Source: Seminavis robusta (lineage: Eukaryota > Bacillariophyta > Bacillariophyceae > Naviculales > Naviculaceae). Taken from it: 24,221 bases of DNA. Every line of letters begins with the position of its first letter. The stretch's first letter is position 1. The position numbers and the translations under genes are program-made. Location of the stretch: contig CAICTM010001700.1 in NCBI GenBank assembly GCA_903772945.1, positions 1-24,221 of the forward strand. Direction: 5' to 3'. The notes beneath the pieces were generated by a model. It saw only the letters and a list, made by a program, of their open reading frames with translations, did no database searches and was not told the origin of the DNA. Below are positions 1 through 11,014 of the stretch, piece after piece.

Positions 1-99
1 AAAAAAAGAGAGGATCAGCATTCTTGTTCAGTCCAAAAGGCTTCAGACAAGCCTTCTTGGAATCTGATCCAATCATCCCACCATCTGATCCTCCAACCA

Positions 100-1560
100 T
101 GACTGCAGCACCAATGACCGCAGTTCAGTTCCAGAAGCTCCTCCAGCACATTGGGAAAAACCAAAGAAAAAGACCAAAGCTTACAGAAGCGCCTCGACTT
201 GGAGGTATCAACCACACTGGAGCCTGGACAGGATCTGGCTCAGAGGGACTGGGAAAGGAACCTCAAAGCACCCTATGCCTCAGGGTTTCCATGGTGACGA
301 CCATTTGAAACATCACACCACACTCCAACCAAATGAGATGCAAGAGAAGAGACTGAAGGTTTCCACCAGTCTACTATTTTACACTCTGACTGAGTCCAAT
401 GCGTCTGGGTCTCATGTGCTAGCCTCTCTTATCGCCTTTGAAAGTATGATGACAGAGCATGGAATGGAAGGGGTCTTTCAGCTTGTTGTTGGAGACCTTA
501 ATATTAACACTATTAATAAGATCAACATGTTCACTGCCCCTGGACAGGTTTCAGAATCTATGATGGAAAAATGGCATCAGGACCTCACAGTCAATGGGTC
601 AGACTCATCGATGCCAATGGGGATCTGCAGCAACATCCTGTTTGCCAGTATGATCTAACCAACCTTGCCTGGTCGGGAAAGGCTGTCTTGAACTCTTGCA
701 CTGATGCACTCCAGGAAGAATTGAAATCATATGTTCCTAGAGCCAAACACAATGGGCCCCAACTTCTCTTTGCTCTCCTGCAGAAGATATACAGACCTTC
801 TCTAAGTAAGATTGAAACCCTCAAGCCAAGCTACTTCACTTGGACATCACCAAGTTCCCTGGGAGAATGTTTCCATGTATGTTGTCGATGCAAGCAAGAC
901 AATCAAAGAGATTCGATTAAAATTTATGTCCAGTGATCCCATTCCTTAACTAACCAGCACATCCTTGAGGGTCTCCTTGGCTGTGGTTGTCCATACTTTC
1001 GATCCAAAGTCCATGAGCTTGTTGTCAAGAGTGACAACAACGGATTTGATAGCAACTATGGGAATAAACAATTGGAAGCACTCGACACTTTGAATGACTT
1101 GGATGCCTCTATCGGGTCCTCATAAACCAGAAAACTTATGAACCTGCACAACATCTTGGATCCAAAGGATCCCAGGCCAAAGCCTTCAGGCAGCAATTGA
1201 CAAAGCAGTTTAGGCAAAAGTTGGGAGTCTCAATCAGGATCGAAACAGTGGATTTTCAGCCCAAGTGGCGGTACCCGGTCTCGTGGAGGCGCCTGCTTTT
1301 GTTGTGGAGCAACTGATCATCATAGAAACGATCCAGCATGTCCCAAGCGAGGTGCTCACAAGGACAACGGTCTGAGTGCTGAAACAAACTCCAAACTCAC
1401 AACTCTTATCAAAGACAAGCTTGCTTCCATGCCTCCAAGTGATAACATTCCCGATGATGCCAACACACCATTTCTGTTGATGGGAAGGTCGTTGCTAAAT
1501 ACTGTCGCAACTGTGGAAGGTTCTCAAAAGGCACCAGTGCCCATTTCACCAGTGAACATC
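100..1560 (+). pseudogene. Copia Gag region with two zinc-binding motifs (frameshifted)
   Basis: Gag-like sequence runs through several frames. A stretch from about 330 to 655 continues in another frame from about 640 to 930, with a leucine-rich segment typical of the capsid fold (DALQEELKSYVPRAK near 705-750). The zinc knuckle lies at 1294-1341 as CX2CX4HX6C (CFCCGATDHHRNDPAC), the form expected for a copia nucleocapsid. A second Cys/His motif lies at 1503-1559: C-X2-C followed by two histidines (CRNCGRF, then HFTSEH). A second motif of this kind is seen in diatom copia Gags. The reading frame is broken at least at about 600-660, 850-900 and 1690-1710. Confidence 0.75.
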
Positions 1561-1699
1561 GTGGGTTCCGCAATTTTCCTTACAAGGCACCCTCTTCCTA
1601 TGGCAACACTCCTCCACCAACCGCGCTGCTCCAGCTTCTGCTCCAATAACTGCTGGTGGCAACCTTGCTTCTTCCGCCATGTGATTACCTATGCCCTCT

Positions 1700-2640
1700 G
1701 CTGATGTCCCTGTTCTAGCCACTGATGATTTTATACACGCCATTCCCATTGTTGGGTATGATTTCGATTCCATGCAGGTCAAACATGGCAGCAGTAGATC
1801 TCAGTTCTGATGAGACCTCCGCTCTCTTCAGATACCTCAATGGGGCTTTAATGTGATGCTTCGGCAGAATAAAACACTTGGCAACAGTGTTTCTCATTGC
1901 CTATTCTTTGCCCCATTTGTGCCCTTCTATCACGGGTCTATTCTTCTCTGTTATTGGAGGGAGAAGATGAGTCTGCTATACAGACATTTAACAAATACGC
2001 TTCGAATTCCAGCCCTGATTCTTGGAGGGAGAAACCTTTATTCAGTCTCAACGCTAAAATGGCAGATGTTGCCTCTGCTCCCATATCTTTCCCCCACCAT
2101 ATCCTCATTGGACTATGGTTCCGGGTGCGCGGATGTGTGTGTCTTTCTTTGTTTTTACATCTTGCTTCTGAAGTTCAAGGTTATACCATTCTTCAGTGGC
2201 TCTCTTGCATCACCAAAATTGTTCTTCCACGCTTCAATCGCCAAAAACATTTTGATCCCTATCCAGACCCAAACTCATACTTGTCAATTCCCATAATTAT
2301 TCTTCGGACCTGTTTACAACGATGTCTCTTCTTAAAGCATAAATTAACTCTTAAGGACACCTATGTCGTCTCTTATCTCAAAGCCCCCAACTCCACCAAG
2401 GCTTCCTCGCAAATGTCGGCCCAACAGAACCCTGTCGAGATACAAGCTGATGGGCCTCCTTGGAGTCATTGGGAACTCAGTCGCTGGGGCACAAATCATT
2501 CCAGCTCTCCAGTGATCTTGCCTTTAGAAAACAGCTTCGAAGCTATCGATCAAATGCAGGGAGAACTAAAGACACACAGTCTCACGGCACCACACATGCT
2601 GGCTCTCCAACAACGCAATCAATCTTCTAATGAATCCCTT
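1700..2640 (+). pseudogene. Copia Gag-protease linker, frame-broken, no recognisable domain
   Basis: This lies between the second Gag zinc motif and the protease active site. Two overlapping open frames occur (1853-2296 and 1897-2772). Only the C-terminal part of the second (about 2640-2710) is recognisable, because it runs into the protease DSG. The remainder is rich in Ser, Pro, Gln and Asn and matches the poorly conserved spacer expected here in copia elements. I see no host gene. Confidence 0.5.
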
Positions 2641-3149
2641 GCCCAAGTCACTTCTTATTGCCCATATGTCTTAAGTGCTATTGTTGATAGTGGATGTCCT
2701 ATTCTTGCACCAATCATTTCAGTGATGTTGACCCAAATTCTATCAGAAAGCTTTCCGAACCAATTATCCTAGGAGGTATCGCTGGAGGTCTGAGCATTGA
2801 GTACATCGGCACTACTGATTGGAGACTTTGGATGAGCAAGCAAATGTTGTGTCATTTCGGGAGCAGGTTCTTATTCATCCTGATCTTCCAAACAGACTCC
2901 TAAGCCCTCAAGCTTTCTTGTCCCATCAAGGACTTGACCCAAAAACATGCAAACTCAGCGATCACTTCAGAGTCTACCACGACCATGCTGAATGGCATAC
3001 GGGAGGAAAGAAAATGCTACAAATGAAGTTTGACTCCAGTTTTCTACCACGACTTACTCTGTTCCCAAAGGGAAAGGCATTCTCTTCTCTACAAGCAATG
3101 ACTTCAGTTCTACATACCAACAACAGCCCTTTCTATTTTTGACAAAATC

Positions 3150-3150
<1 letters not shown>
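2640..3150 (+). pseudogene. Copia aspartic protease remnant
   Basis: The catalytic triad of a retroviral-type aspartic protease is seen as Asp-Ser-Gly at 2686-2694, in the context AIVDSGC. This protease releases the mature element proteins from the polyprotein. The frame is lost just after the active site. The following sequence continues in a second frame (2694-2903) and a third (2819-3142), where GLDPKTCKLSD and HTGGKKMLQM resemble the segment before the pre-integrase domain. At least two frameshifts make it non-functional. Confidence 0.7.
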
Positions 3151-4239
<1,089 letters not shown>

Positions 4240-4240
<1 letters not shown>

Positions 4241-4980
4241 GTTTGAGACAGTTTACTCTCAGAAGATCAACCACCTCTAGAGTGGACAACATGTGCATCT
4301 TCCAACGCTTCGAGACCCTATTTGATGAGGACACTCCACCTCCCTTAGCAGACGAGTGGCTTACTCCAGAGAAAAGGCCATCAACCAGCACCGATCTCAT
4401 CTTCAGAAGCTTCGACATGGGAGAAATTATGGCAGGATGACAAGAGCAAGATAAAAGGGATGATCTTCATTTTCAAGCTCCGTCTCCAGCAGCCCCAGGT
4501 TTCACACAGGGAGATTCCAGATCGTCTGCCACCACTTCAGACTCAAAATTTACCCTCTTCTTGGGACAGGGAGCCTCCCACCATCAGCACTCCGACCACT
4601 GATGTCCACATCGAGCCGATCTCTGCCCCTCGTCGTAATCCCAGTAGAACAGCCACAGCAAGAAGCCTGAGACTCTGAACATGGACCCAAAGTTGAAGAC
4701 ATATGCGCGTCCTTCATCCCTGTTGAGTTGTGCTTTAGCTTTGACCTTTGGAGTTACCCAATTTCTGGGCACATGATGCAATCTCAGGTGAATGGTTATT
4801 CACTTTGACCAACACCCAGGAATCATTTCATCCTGGCATTCTTCAAAGCCCACTGGCTCTCAAGGCCAAAATTCCAAAGACCCTGATCTCCCCTCTCTGA
4901 AGGAATCTCTGATGGGACCACATGCAGACCATTTCTGGGCAGCAATGGACAAAGAAATGCCAGCCTGAAGGCAAAGGGAC
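4240..4980 (+). pseudogene. Copia integrase-RT linker, degenerate
   Basis: This low-conservation spacer lies between integrase and reverse transcriptase. Short open frames at 4243-4440 and 4460-4678 are rich in Pro, Ser and Thr, and include PSRTATARSLRL near 4640-4675, as expected for the linker. Stops occur in all frames. Nothing suggests an independent gene. Confidence 0.5.
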
Positions 4981-5890
4981 TTGGCAATCGTACACGTTCT
5001 TCTATCCCTCACACCTAAAGGCGTTCCTGGAACATGGGTGCAACGAATTAAGAGGTTACCAGACGGACAATTAAATAAGTTCAAATCTAGATGGGCTGCA
5101 GAGGAGACCTTCAGTCCTATGAAGGCGTCGCGTATCTCCACTTGTTGGTTGGCCCACGTTAGAGCCGGTCTTCTTCTTGCAGCTGCACATGGATGGGAAT
5201 CGAGACAAGTAGTGATTTTACTCTTGCTTTCTGTCAAAGCCCTCAGCCTGTCGACCAGCCACTGTACATGGAATTGCCTCAGTACTATCGACCCAAAGGC
5301 TATGAAGGACAGGACTGTGTTTTGAAACTTGACAAGTCCATCTATGGGCAGACCGATTCACCTAAATTATTTTATGAGCATCTATGTCGCGGGATGATCC
5401 AACTTGGTTTCGAAACCTCGGCAGCAGACCCATGTTGTTTATTCATAAGGAGCATCAACTCATGGTATTAAATTATTGTGATGACCAATCTGGCTCAGTC
5501 CAGACAATGATCTGATTGAGTCCTATGTTGGGCAGCTCCAGAAACTTGGATTATGACCTCACCATGGAAGAAAAAGGTGACATCTTTGGATTCCTCGGCA
5601 TTAATTTTGAAAGACAGGGAGACAATGTTGAGCTTACTCAAAAAGGGCTCATCAATAAAGTCATCGAATATACTGGTATGTCTGACGCTAGCAAGAAGCT
5701 TTCTCCTGCCGCCACCGATCCTCTCGGAGCTGACAAACTGGGGCCCATTTGAAGAAGAGTGGAGCTATCCAGCTGCAGTTGGGATGCTTCTTTATATTGC
5801 GTCGAACACTCGCCCCAGACATCACATTTAGTGTGCACCAGGTGGCACGATTCAGTCACAATCCCAGGCATTCCCATGTCAAGCAATCAA
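4980..5890 (+). pseudogene. Copia reverse transcriptase remnant
   Basis: The RNA-dependent DNA polymerase is recognised from several blocks. These are a substrate-binding segment near 5010-5110 (LPDGQLNKFKSRWAA), the LAFCQSPQPVDQPLYMELP block at about 5220-5280, the copia hallmark LDKSIYGQTDSPKLFYEHL at about 5325-5385 (usually YGLKQSPR), and the catalytic box YCDD at 5474-5485, where YVDD is usual. Further downstream come GFLGINFERQ (about 5585-5620) and TRPDITFSVHQVARFS (about 5808-5855). Frameshifts occur near 5160-5200, 5470-5520 and 5740-5760. The two catalytic Asp codons survive but the gene does not. Confidence 0.85.
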
Positions 5891-6469
5891 ACTATCATTC
5901 GGTATCTGTTGGCACAAGTGACAAAGGCATTTGTTTTAGCCCTAAACTTGATCAGGGACTTGACTGTTGGGTCGATGCTGACTTCGCCGGATTGTATGGA
6001 TATGAGGATGAACAGGATCCTGTGTCCGTCAAGTCTCGCACTGGATTTGTCCTGACTCTGTTTGGGTCCCTATTATCTGGTCCAGCAAGCTACAGACTGA
6101 TATTACTTTGAGCTCCACTGCTGCGAGTATGTTGCCTTCAGCATGTCAATGAGGGAGCTGCTTCCTATGCGAGCTTTGCTCAAAGAAATTGGTAGCAAAC
6201 TGAATATGCCGGTAATTACTGACAGTCTCGTGCGCTCTACAGTGTTCGAAGACAAACCAAGGTTGCCTGTCTCTTGTGAATGTTCCCAAAATGTCTGCGC
6301 GCAACAAGTATTTGGCATTGAAGTACACTTCTTCAGGTCCAATATCGGGGAGTCGAAGGGCATCGTGGCTAAGTATATTCCGACTCTGGAACAACGGGCC
6401 GACATTTTCACTAAGGGTCTTCCGGCTCACAGTTTGCTGTCATTCGGAAAGCTCCTCATGGGATGGTAA
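5890..6469 (+). pseudogene. Copia RNase H remnant
   Basis: RNase H would degrade the RNA strand of the RNA-DNA hybrid. The first catalytic block WVDADFAG is at 5968-5991, followed by KSRTGFVLTLFG (about 6030-6065). The second block, with the pattern TAxEYVAFSMSMRELL, lies at about 6115-6165 after a frame change. The terminal segment VAKYIPTLEQRADIFTKGLP (about 6366-6425) is the standard copia C-terminus, and the frame closes at 6467-6469. At least one frameshift (about 6075-6140) separates the blocks. Confidence 0.85.
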
Positions 6470-6534
6470 TTTACCTCAGCACTTTGCTGGGGACTCTCTC
6501 CTATCGTTTCTTGCTCCAGCTTCATTTCAGCTGT

Positions 6535-6660
6535 AAGGGAGTGCGACGGGATACAGCTTACAATTCAGCTTTACAGCTTTACAACTAGCAGGCTTATTCT
6601 AGAAAATAATCAATAACTGCTCACTTATTTGGAAATACAAACTTTACATCTCTTAGATCC
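6535..6660 (+). repeat. Probable copia polypurine tract and 3' LTR start (truncated)
   Basis: The purine run AAGGGAG (6535-6541) lies 66 bases after the RNase H stop and is followed by TG at 6542-6543 and GCGACGGGATACAGC, the expected geometry of a plus-strand priming site and LTR 5' end. The following bases contain a small TTACAGC-type repetition (about 6556-6581). The 3' edge is not visible because the other LTR is outside the window. Gypsy-like coding is already present by about 6690, so this LTR is short or truncated. Confidence 0.5.
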
Positions 6661-6679
6661 TTAGACTAGTCAATGCACA

Positions 6680-7250
6680 ATGGTATTGTCGCATAGATGC
6701 GATCCAGCTATCGCTCCTCCTACGAACAAGAAGGAACTTCGTGGATTCATTGGACCAATGAACTACCAAAGTCTGCTCCAAGACAGCAGACGAAGTAACC
6801 ATCGTTCTAAGACAGACGTGGGTTACCCCGTATCCATGACCGGCCGAGGTTGTCATGGACAGAGAACGTGAGTCCCGCGCAGAGGTCGAGAAGACTCTCC
6901 GGGATGAACATGGACTTCGTCGCAAGTTCACGCGCGTCAATCGTGACCAGATTCACAACACCCGTTTCGAAGCAAACTGGAAATACATCAAGGAACGTCG
7001 CCAACGACTTATCCAGAAAAAACAGCGAAAGGAACAACACGACACGTGTCCCTCATCAACACAATGTCAACGATGCTATGATGATTCATCAGTATCAGCA
7101 CCGCTAATACGGTCAGCCAAAGCACAAGGTCCTTACCACACAGACCGAGTCAATAACAATGGCACTGTACGGCTCCGACATACTACCGCCAATAGCGGCA
7201 CAGTCTACCAGACTTGGAACATAAGGTATTTACACCCATACAAGGCCTGA
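6680..7250 (+). pseudogene. Ty3/gypsy Pol remnant with large internal deletion
   Basis: Two distant parts of a gypsy Pol are nearly joined. At about 6710-6775 the RT connection motif reads APPTNKKELRGFIGPMNY, characteristic of Ty3/gypsy (PTxKKELRxFLGxxNYYR). Only about 80 bases later the C-terminal end of integrase begins: a charged stretch (about 6855-7040) and then a GPY/F-type module, KGPYHTDRVNNNGTVRL (about 7125-7175), closing at 7250. The rest of RT, RNase H and most of integrase are missing. A reading-frame change occurs within 7030-7120, because an alternative frame (6850-7107) carries HQHNVNDAMMIHQYQH. The copy is therefore both deleted and frameshifted. Confidence 0.75.
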
Positions 7251-7379
7251 TCCCCTTGTAGGATTGCCATCGTGCGACGCACATGTCTACATCCAATCTC
7301 CGGAGAGTGCCCCACACTTTAATTCATATGTTCTCCTTGTCCGACTGATGTCGTGCCTTCCGTGACCATTGTCAGGGGG
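7251..7379 (+). other. Gypsy 3' untranslated region with polypurine tract
   Basis: This is the non-coding interval between the end of the gypsy Pol remnant and the probable 3' LTR. It ends in AGGGGG (7374-7379), a purine tract positioned directly before a TG dinucleotide, as needed for plus-strand priming. I see no gene in it. Confidence 0.5.
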
Positions 7380-7785
7380 TGAATGCAATACATGGCTCTT
7401 AGCCTTATTCGCGACTCGATCCTAGATAGGGTTTGAGTTCGACTCATGACTGAGTCTTTCGTGAATAGTCATTGAGACAGGGTTCTCATGACCGCTAGTC
7501 ATACTAGGTCGATGGTGAAACATCGCGCTAGATATTTAGCTGGCGTGGAGAGATCCCACGCTACTAGATAAATGCTAGACGAATCTTCCACGCGTTCCGT
7601 TTTGGATCGTGGAGTGAGTAGGATTGCTACCGCAACCTACTCTATCACACTCTACAGTCTCCCGCGGGAGTTCAGATCTACGATCCTTTGATTGTGGATC
7701 TCTCTCGTTGATTAGTTTTCATAGCTTTCTAATCCTCTCATAACTTTCATTCTCTCAAACTCAAAACACTCGAAAGATCTTTACA
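7380..7785 (+). repeat. Probable Ty3/gypsy 3' LTR
   Basis: The segment starts TGAATGC immediately after the G5 polypurine tract and can end at TTTACA (to 7785), giving about 406 bases with TG...CA ends. It has no open frame of interest but several short inverted repeats, for example GCGTGG/CCACGC around 7541-7562 and GTAGG/CCTAC around 7618-7642. No second LTR copy is in the window, so the right boundary is a guess from the terminal CA and the change to minus-strand coding at 7786. Confidence 0.5.
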
Positions 7786-8152
7786 CTAGCTTTTAGCGTA
7801 GTGCATTCTTCCCATTCGTACTGGGGGATCAGTTGGCATGCCTCTTCCGCGATCTTCTTCCATTCTCCATCTGCTATGAATGAATCGTCCAATTCCCATC
7901 CTTCGTTTGCTCGGTTCATGGGATGTCGGTTGCTCAACGGAATTGGTTGCGTGATAATCTTCATCATGTGTCGACTCCAACCTCGGTTGAGTTGCGCCTC
8001 CAGCACATCTCGGGCAGCTTGGAATCTGGTCGACATCTTCTTCTTCGTCGTCGTCTTCGCTCAAACAGCTGTAGTAGTTGTCGTCTTCGTAGATTGTGGG
8101 CGAATTTGTTGTTCGTTGTTTCTCCTGGAATAACGAAGTTTTATTTTAAAGG
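7786..8152 (-). pseudogene. Unassigned degenerate coding relic
   Basis: Two overlapping minus-strand frames run to the edge of the probable gypsy LTR. One (8064 to 7786) begins with an acidic stretch (SEDDDEEEDVDQ). The other (8036 to 7761) reads MSTRFQAARDVLEAQLNRGW and includes ELDDSFIADGEWKKIAEEAC. The composition looks coding rather than random, and a frame change near 8000-8030 would join the two. I do not recognise a family. The position directly downstream of the Gag-like frame suggests it continues the same minus-strand element, cut off by the LTR at 7785. Confidence 0.35.
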
Positions 8153-8971
8153 CTACACCTCGTCAGACGATCCGCTGAACGGTGCCGTGACGAACCCATA
8201 TACCTCAGGCGCACAAGGGCGCCCACTTAGGATGGGCCTAGTGTAGGCGTCTTCGTTGTAGCCGTTTTGCTTTAAATCGTGGAGCGTTTCACTGTCAGAA
8301 TCTACCCTGCTCTCTGTTTCGCAGGACAGAAAGGTGACGTCTGGGTTCTCGTTGTATGTGACTGATTCTACTTCAGTCAATCGTTGCTGTTCTTCTTGGA
8401 GAGACTTAAGGGCGTCCATCGCCTCATGAGTCAATCGCTCCAAGCTTTCTCCATCTTCATCCACGTCTTCTCCGCTTTCAAAATTATCCCAGAATGCATC
8501 CCATTATTTACCTTCATATTCCGACGCTTCTTCTACTCCTCCTGTTTCATCGTCTGACAACTCTACTCCTCGGCATGGCATGCATATTTCATCGCTCATC
8601 GTCATAAATGCCATTTCTTCTGTTGCTTCTTGCGCTGTGTTCGCTCCTTCTGCGTTTCTTTGTTCTGCTTTGAGTTTTAGGCAATCCGATTTCCTGTGTC
8701 CAATCTTGCCACAGTAATTCTTGTGATTGAATTGGATATAAGGACCCCCGCAACACTTTAGACCTAAAATTCCCTTGGTTCCTTGCATCATGAATATGCA
8801 TGCGAACCGGACTAGATGTTTAATACACGAGTCAATAATAATAGAGGTATCAGGAATATTTCCTCCAACAGAGGGAGTCTGTAGATGGTGATGGTTTCGA
8901 TACAATGGGGGCGGTAAACGGAGCGACTGGAATGATATTCTCCTTGTCAAGAGGGGAAATGTTGGCGACAA
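8153..8971 (-). pseudogene. Gag-like zinc-knuckle protein, interrupted by one TAA
   Basis: A single minus-strand frame runs 819 bases and is broken only by TAA at 8504-8506, after which it continues in phase (WDAFWDNFESGEDVDEDGES). About 8680-8725 encodes NYCGKIGHRKSDCLKLK, a CCHC nucleocapsid knuckle whose first Cys position is occupied by Lys. The following EANTAQ-like and EMAFMTMSDE segments resemble retroelement Gag C-termini, and the rest is acidic (SESSDEV type). An overlapping frame at about 8780-8800 reads RNQGNFRSK, the usual Gln/Arg-rich lead-in, so a frameshift lies just before the knuckle. It is probably a Gag fragment of another LTR element; copia versus gypsy is undecided. Its 5' end overlaps the C-terminal frame of the neighbouring recombinase-like pseudogene. 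Confidence 0.5.
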
Positions 8972-10633
8972 GGTGGTTGACTTTTGTGAAGAGTTCTTGG
9001 CAGGAGGACTTGAATTTGTTGAATTCAGCTAGTTCAAGGTCTTCTTGAAGGAGTCGTTGCATGAGGGTTGCAACAATGATGTGATTACTCGGATCCTTGA
9101 ATAAGCCATTAGGCTCTGCCTGAATGTAGTGTAAAAGCTGATCCCATTTGGCTAGGATGCACACTAAGATCATTTGTTTGGCCTGGAAACAGAGTACATC
9201 TTCAGAGATATGACCAAAGAAAACTGAGCAAATCTTGTCGCCAAGGTCTTTTGAGATCGCATCATAGGATGGAATAGCAACGCGCTGATAGTCGCCATTC
9301 CCCCCAACTTTGCTCCAGCCTGCAAGGGCTTTTGCACCATCGAGGAGGTAGGGAAAGGGGTTTGAAAAGTACTCAACACGGGCTCCTTCTCCAATGCGTT
9401 CCAACCACTGAACAGTTGAGCAGCAATATGGAGTTTGTTTCCATCAAGAAGGAACTGGGCAGTGTGCTTGCCAAAGTGGGGTGTACCTTTCCGGACAGTG
9501 ACATTCTCTGCAGGAGGGTAGTGCTTCCAGATGATGTTGAGACTGGTTTTGTAATGGGCTGGAACGGATGAATCGGCCAAAGCCGCAATCGACGGCATGA
9601 GGGCTTTGTCACCGCGGATGCACAAGCTCAGACCAATAGCAACAACAAGATCACCAAAAAGATCATGTTTGTTTGGGATTAAGGGCATGTTGTCAACCCC
9701 CATCTTGTCACGTACAAGATAACATTGGAGGATGTTGTTGAGGGATCCCTCACAGAGCTCTCTGACAGAGAGGTCCTCCATGGAGAGATGGGAGGTTTCA
9801 GTTACCCTGCTGCAAAGTCGAAGGGTGGCTGTCTGGAAGACGTAGAGGTCAATGAACTTCTCCTGATTCAGCCAGAGGTAACATTGCAGAATGAACGCAA
9901 TATCTGCACTGGTGTACACTTTGTTCTTGGTTTGAGGTGATTCCCTCTTGTGTGCTTTTACCATTGCTTTTACGGAACTCAAGGCTGAGGTGTAGGTCTC
10001 TTCAATTGCTTTGTGGAAATGGGATAGAAGGAACTTCTTGGCCAATTGATTCTTTATGGAGGGCATGTAGCGTTCCAGAGTGCCAACTGCATAGTCACCT
10101 CCATTTGGTTTCTTGAGACTGAACCAGAAAGCTGGCTGACCAGCCCAAAAAGCAAACCACCACTTTGTTATGTTTTGGTCATTGGTTGAGAAAGAGCCTC
10201 CAGTTTCAGTGATATCTGTATAGTTGAACCTTGACAAACCAAGCCAGTCCTGCAGTTCATCAATATAATCTTGGATCTTCAAAGCAATGCTGTTGTGTTT
10301 GGCTTGGTTAGATTTGGACGATGAAGCGTAGAAGTCGACATGGATAGAATCCAGAGACCCTTCAGATCGAGGGGATGCCATTGCGGCGGAACGTCCTTCG
10401 ACGGTCTCTTGAAACAAATTGTGAGTGCAGGCTGCATCAGGGTGATTGCATTTGGATTGAAGTTTTTTGATAAAATCTTCAGGGTTCGCGGCGAATTAAA
10501 GTGCAGTGGAACTTTGAAATCCTATTATAGGAGCTTTAGAAAATGTGCGGCTGAGATTGTCTCTTGCTGGAGAGTGGAAATCGGAAGCTTGATAACTGCT
10601 GGAACTGCCGAAAGAGGATGCGGCATCGACTAT
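8850..10633 (-). pseudogene. Tyrosine-recombinase-like (DNA breaking-rejoining fold) pseudogene
   Basis: The main open frame (first ATG at 10381) and a second frame (9404-8850) together have the layout of a tyrosine recombinase or Crypton-like catalytic domain. Box I with the catalytic Arg reads ATLRLCSRVTETSHLSMEDL (Arg codon at 9806-9808). A Lys-containing hairpin follows as RDKMGVDNMPLIP, then PHFGKHTAQFLL in the H-x-x-R position (Lys instead of Arg, about 9478), FSGW, and in the shifted frame ARVEYF with the possible nucleophilic Tyr. The tail is coiled-coil-like. Translation in phase upstream of the ATG still looks coding, Ser-rich and then ANPEDFIKKLQSKC, but holds TAA at 10496-10498 and reaches ATA (10631-10633) where a start would be. 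A one-base shift at about 9402-9406 separates the catalytic boxes. I infer a dead gene of an expanded algal recombinase-like family. Confidence 0.6.
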
Positions 10634-11014
10634 TTAGAGGATTGACGCCTGGTATACTAGAGACGGTTGAAGGTTTATAACTGTTGTTTGAATATTAGAA
10701 TTGGCGCAAAGTGCTTCTAGCTAGTAGCAACTAACCCTGCTTGTGATTGTTGTTTCCTCGGTGGCAGCCAACTAGATTTGTATGACGTCACAAGCGAGAT
10801 CGGGGAAAGACGACACGTACTTGCCCACCATGCTTGGAAAGAAAATGACGAAGATGTGATGCCAATCAACAAGCAAAAAGCCATAAGAACTATTGAGTAA
10901 TTGGTAATTGATGTTGATTGTTGATGCCTGTGAAGGAGGAAGTCAAGCAACCTACAAAGTACCATTATCTCTGTCGCAAGAGGCAGCAAAATTGACTTGT
11001 TATTTGTACCAACC
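10634..11014. other. Intergenic region between recombinase pseudogene and aminopeptidase
   Basis: Both neighbours are transcribed outward from this 381-base interval, so it should contain the aminopeptidase promoter. The minus-strand open frame at 10717-11196 has no recognisable content and mostly overlaps the aminopeptidase coding sequence. I see no RNA gene, repeat or clear promoter element. Confidence 0.5.

Noticed and set aside
7380..7785. RNA gene or riboswitch from the hairpins in this stretch
   Set aside because: The position after a polypurine tract and the TG...CA ends are better explained by an LTR.
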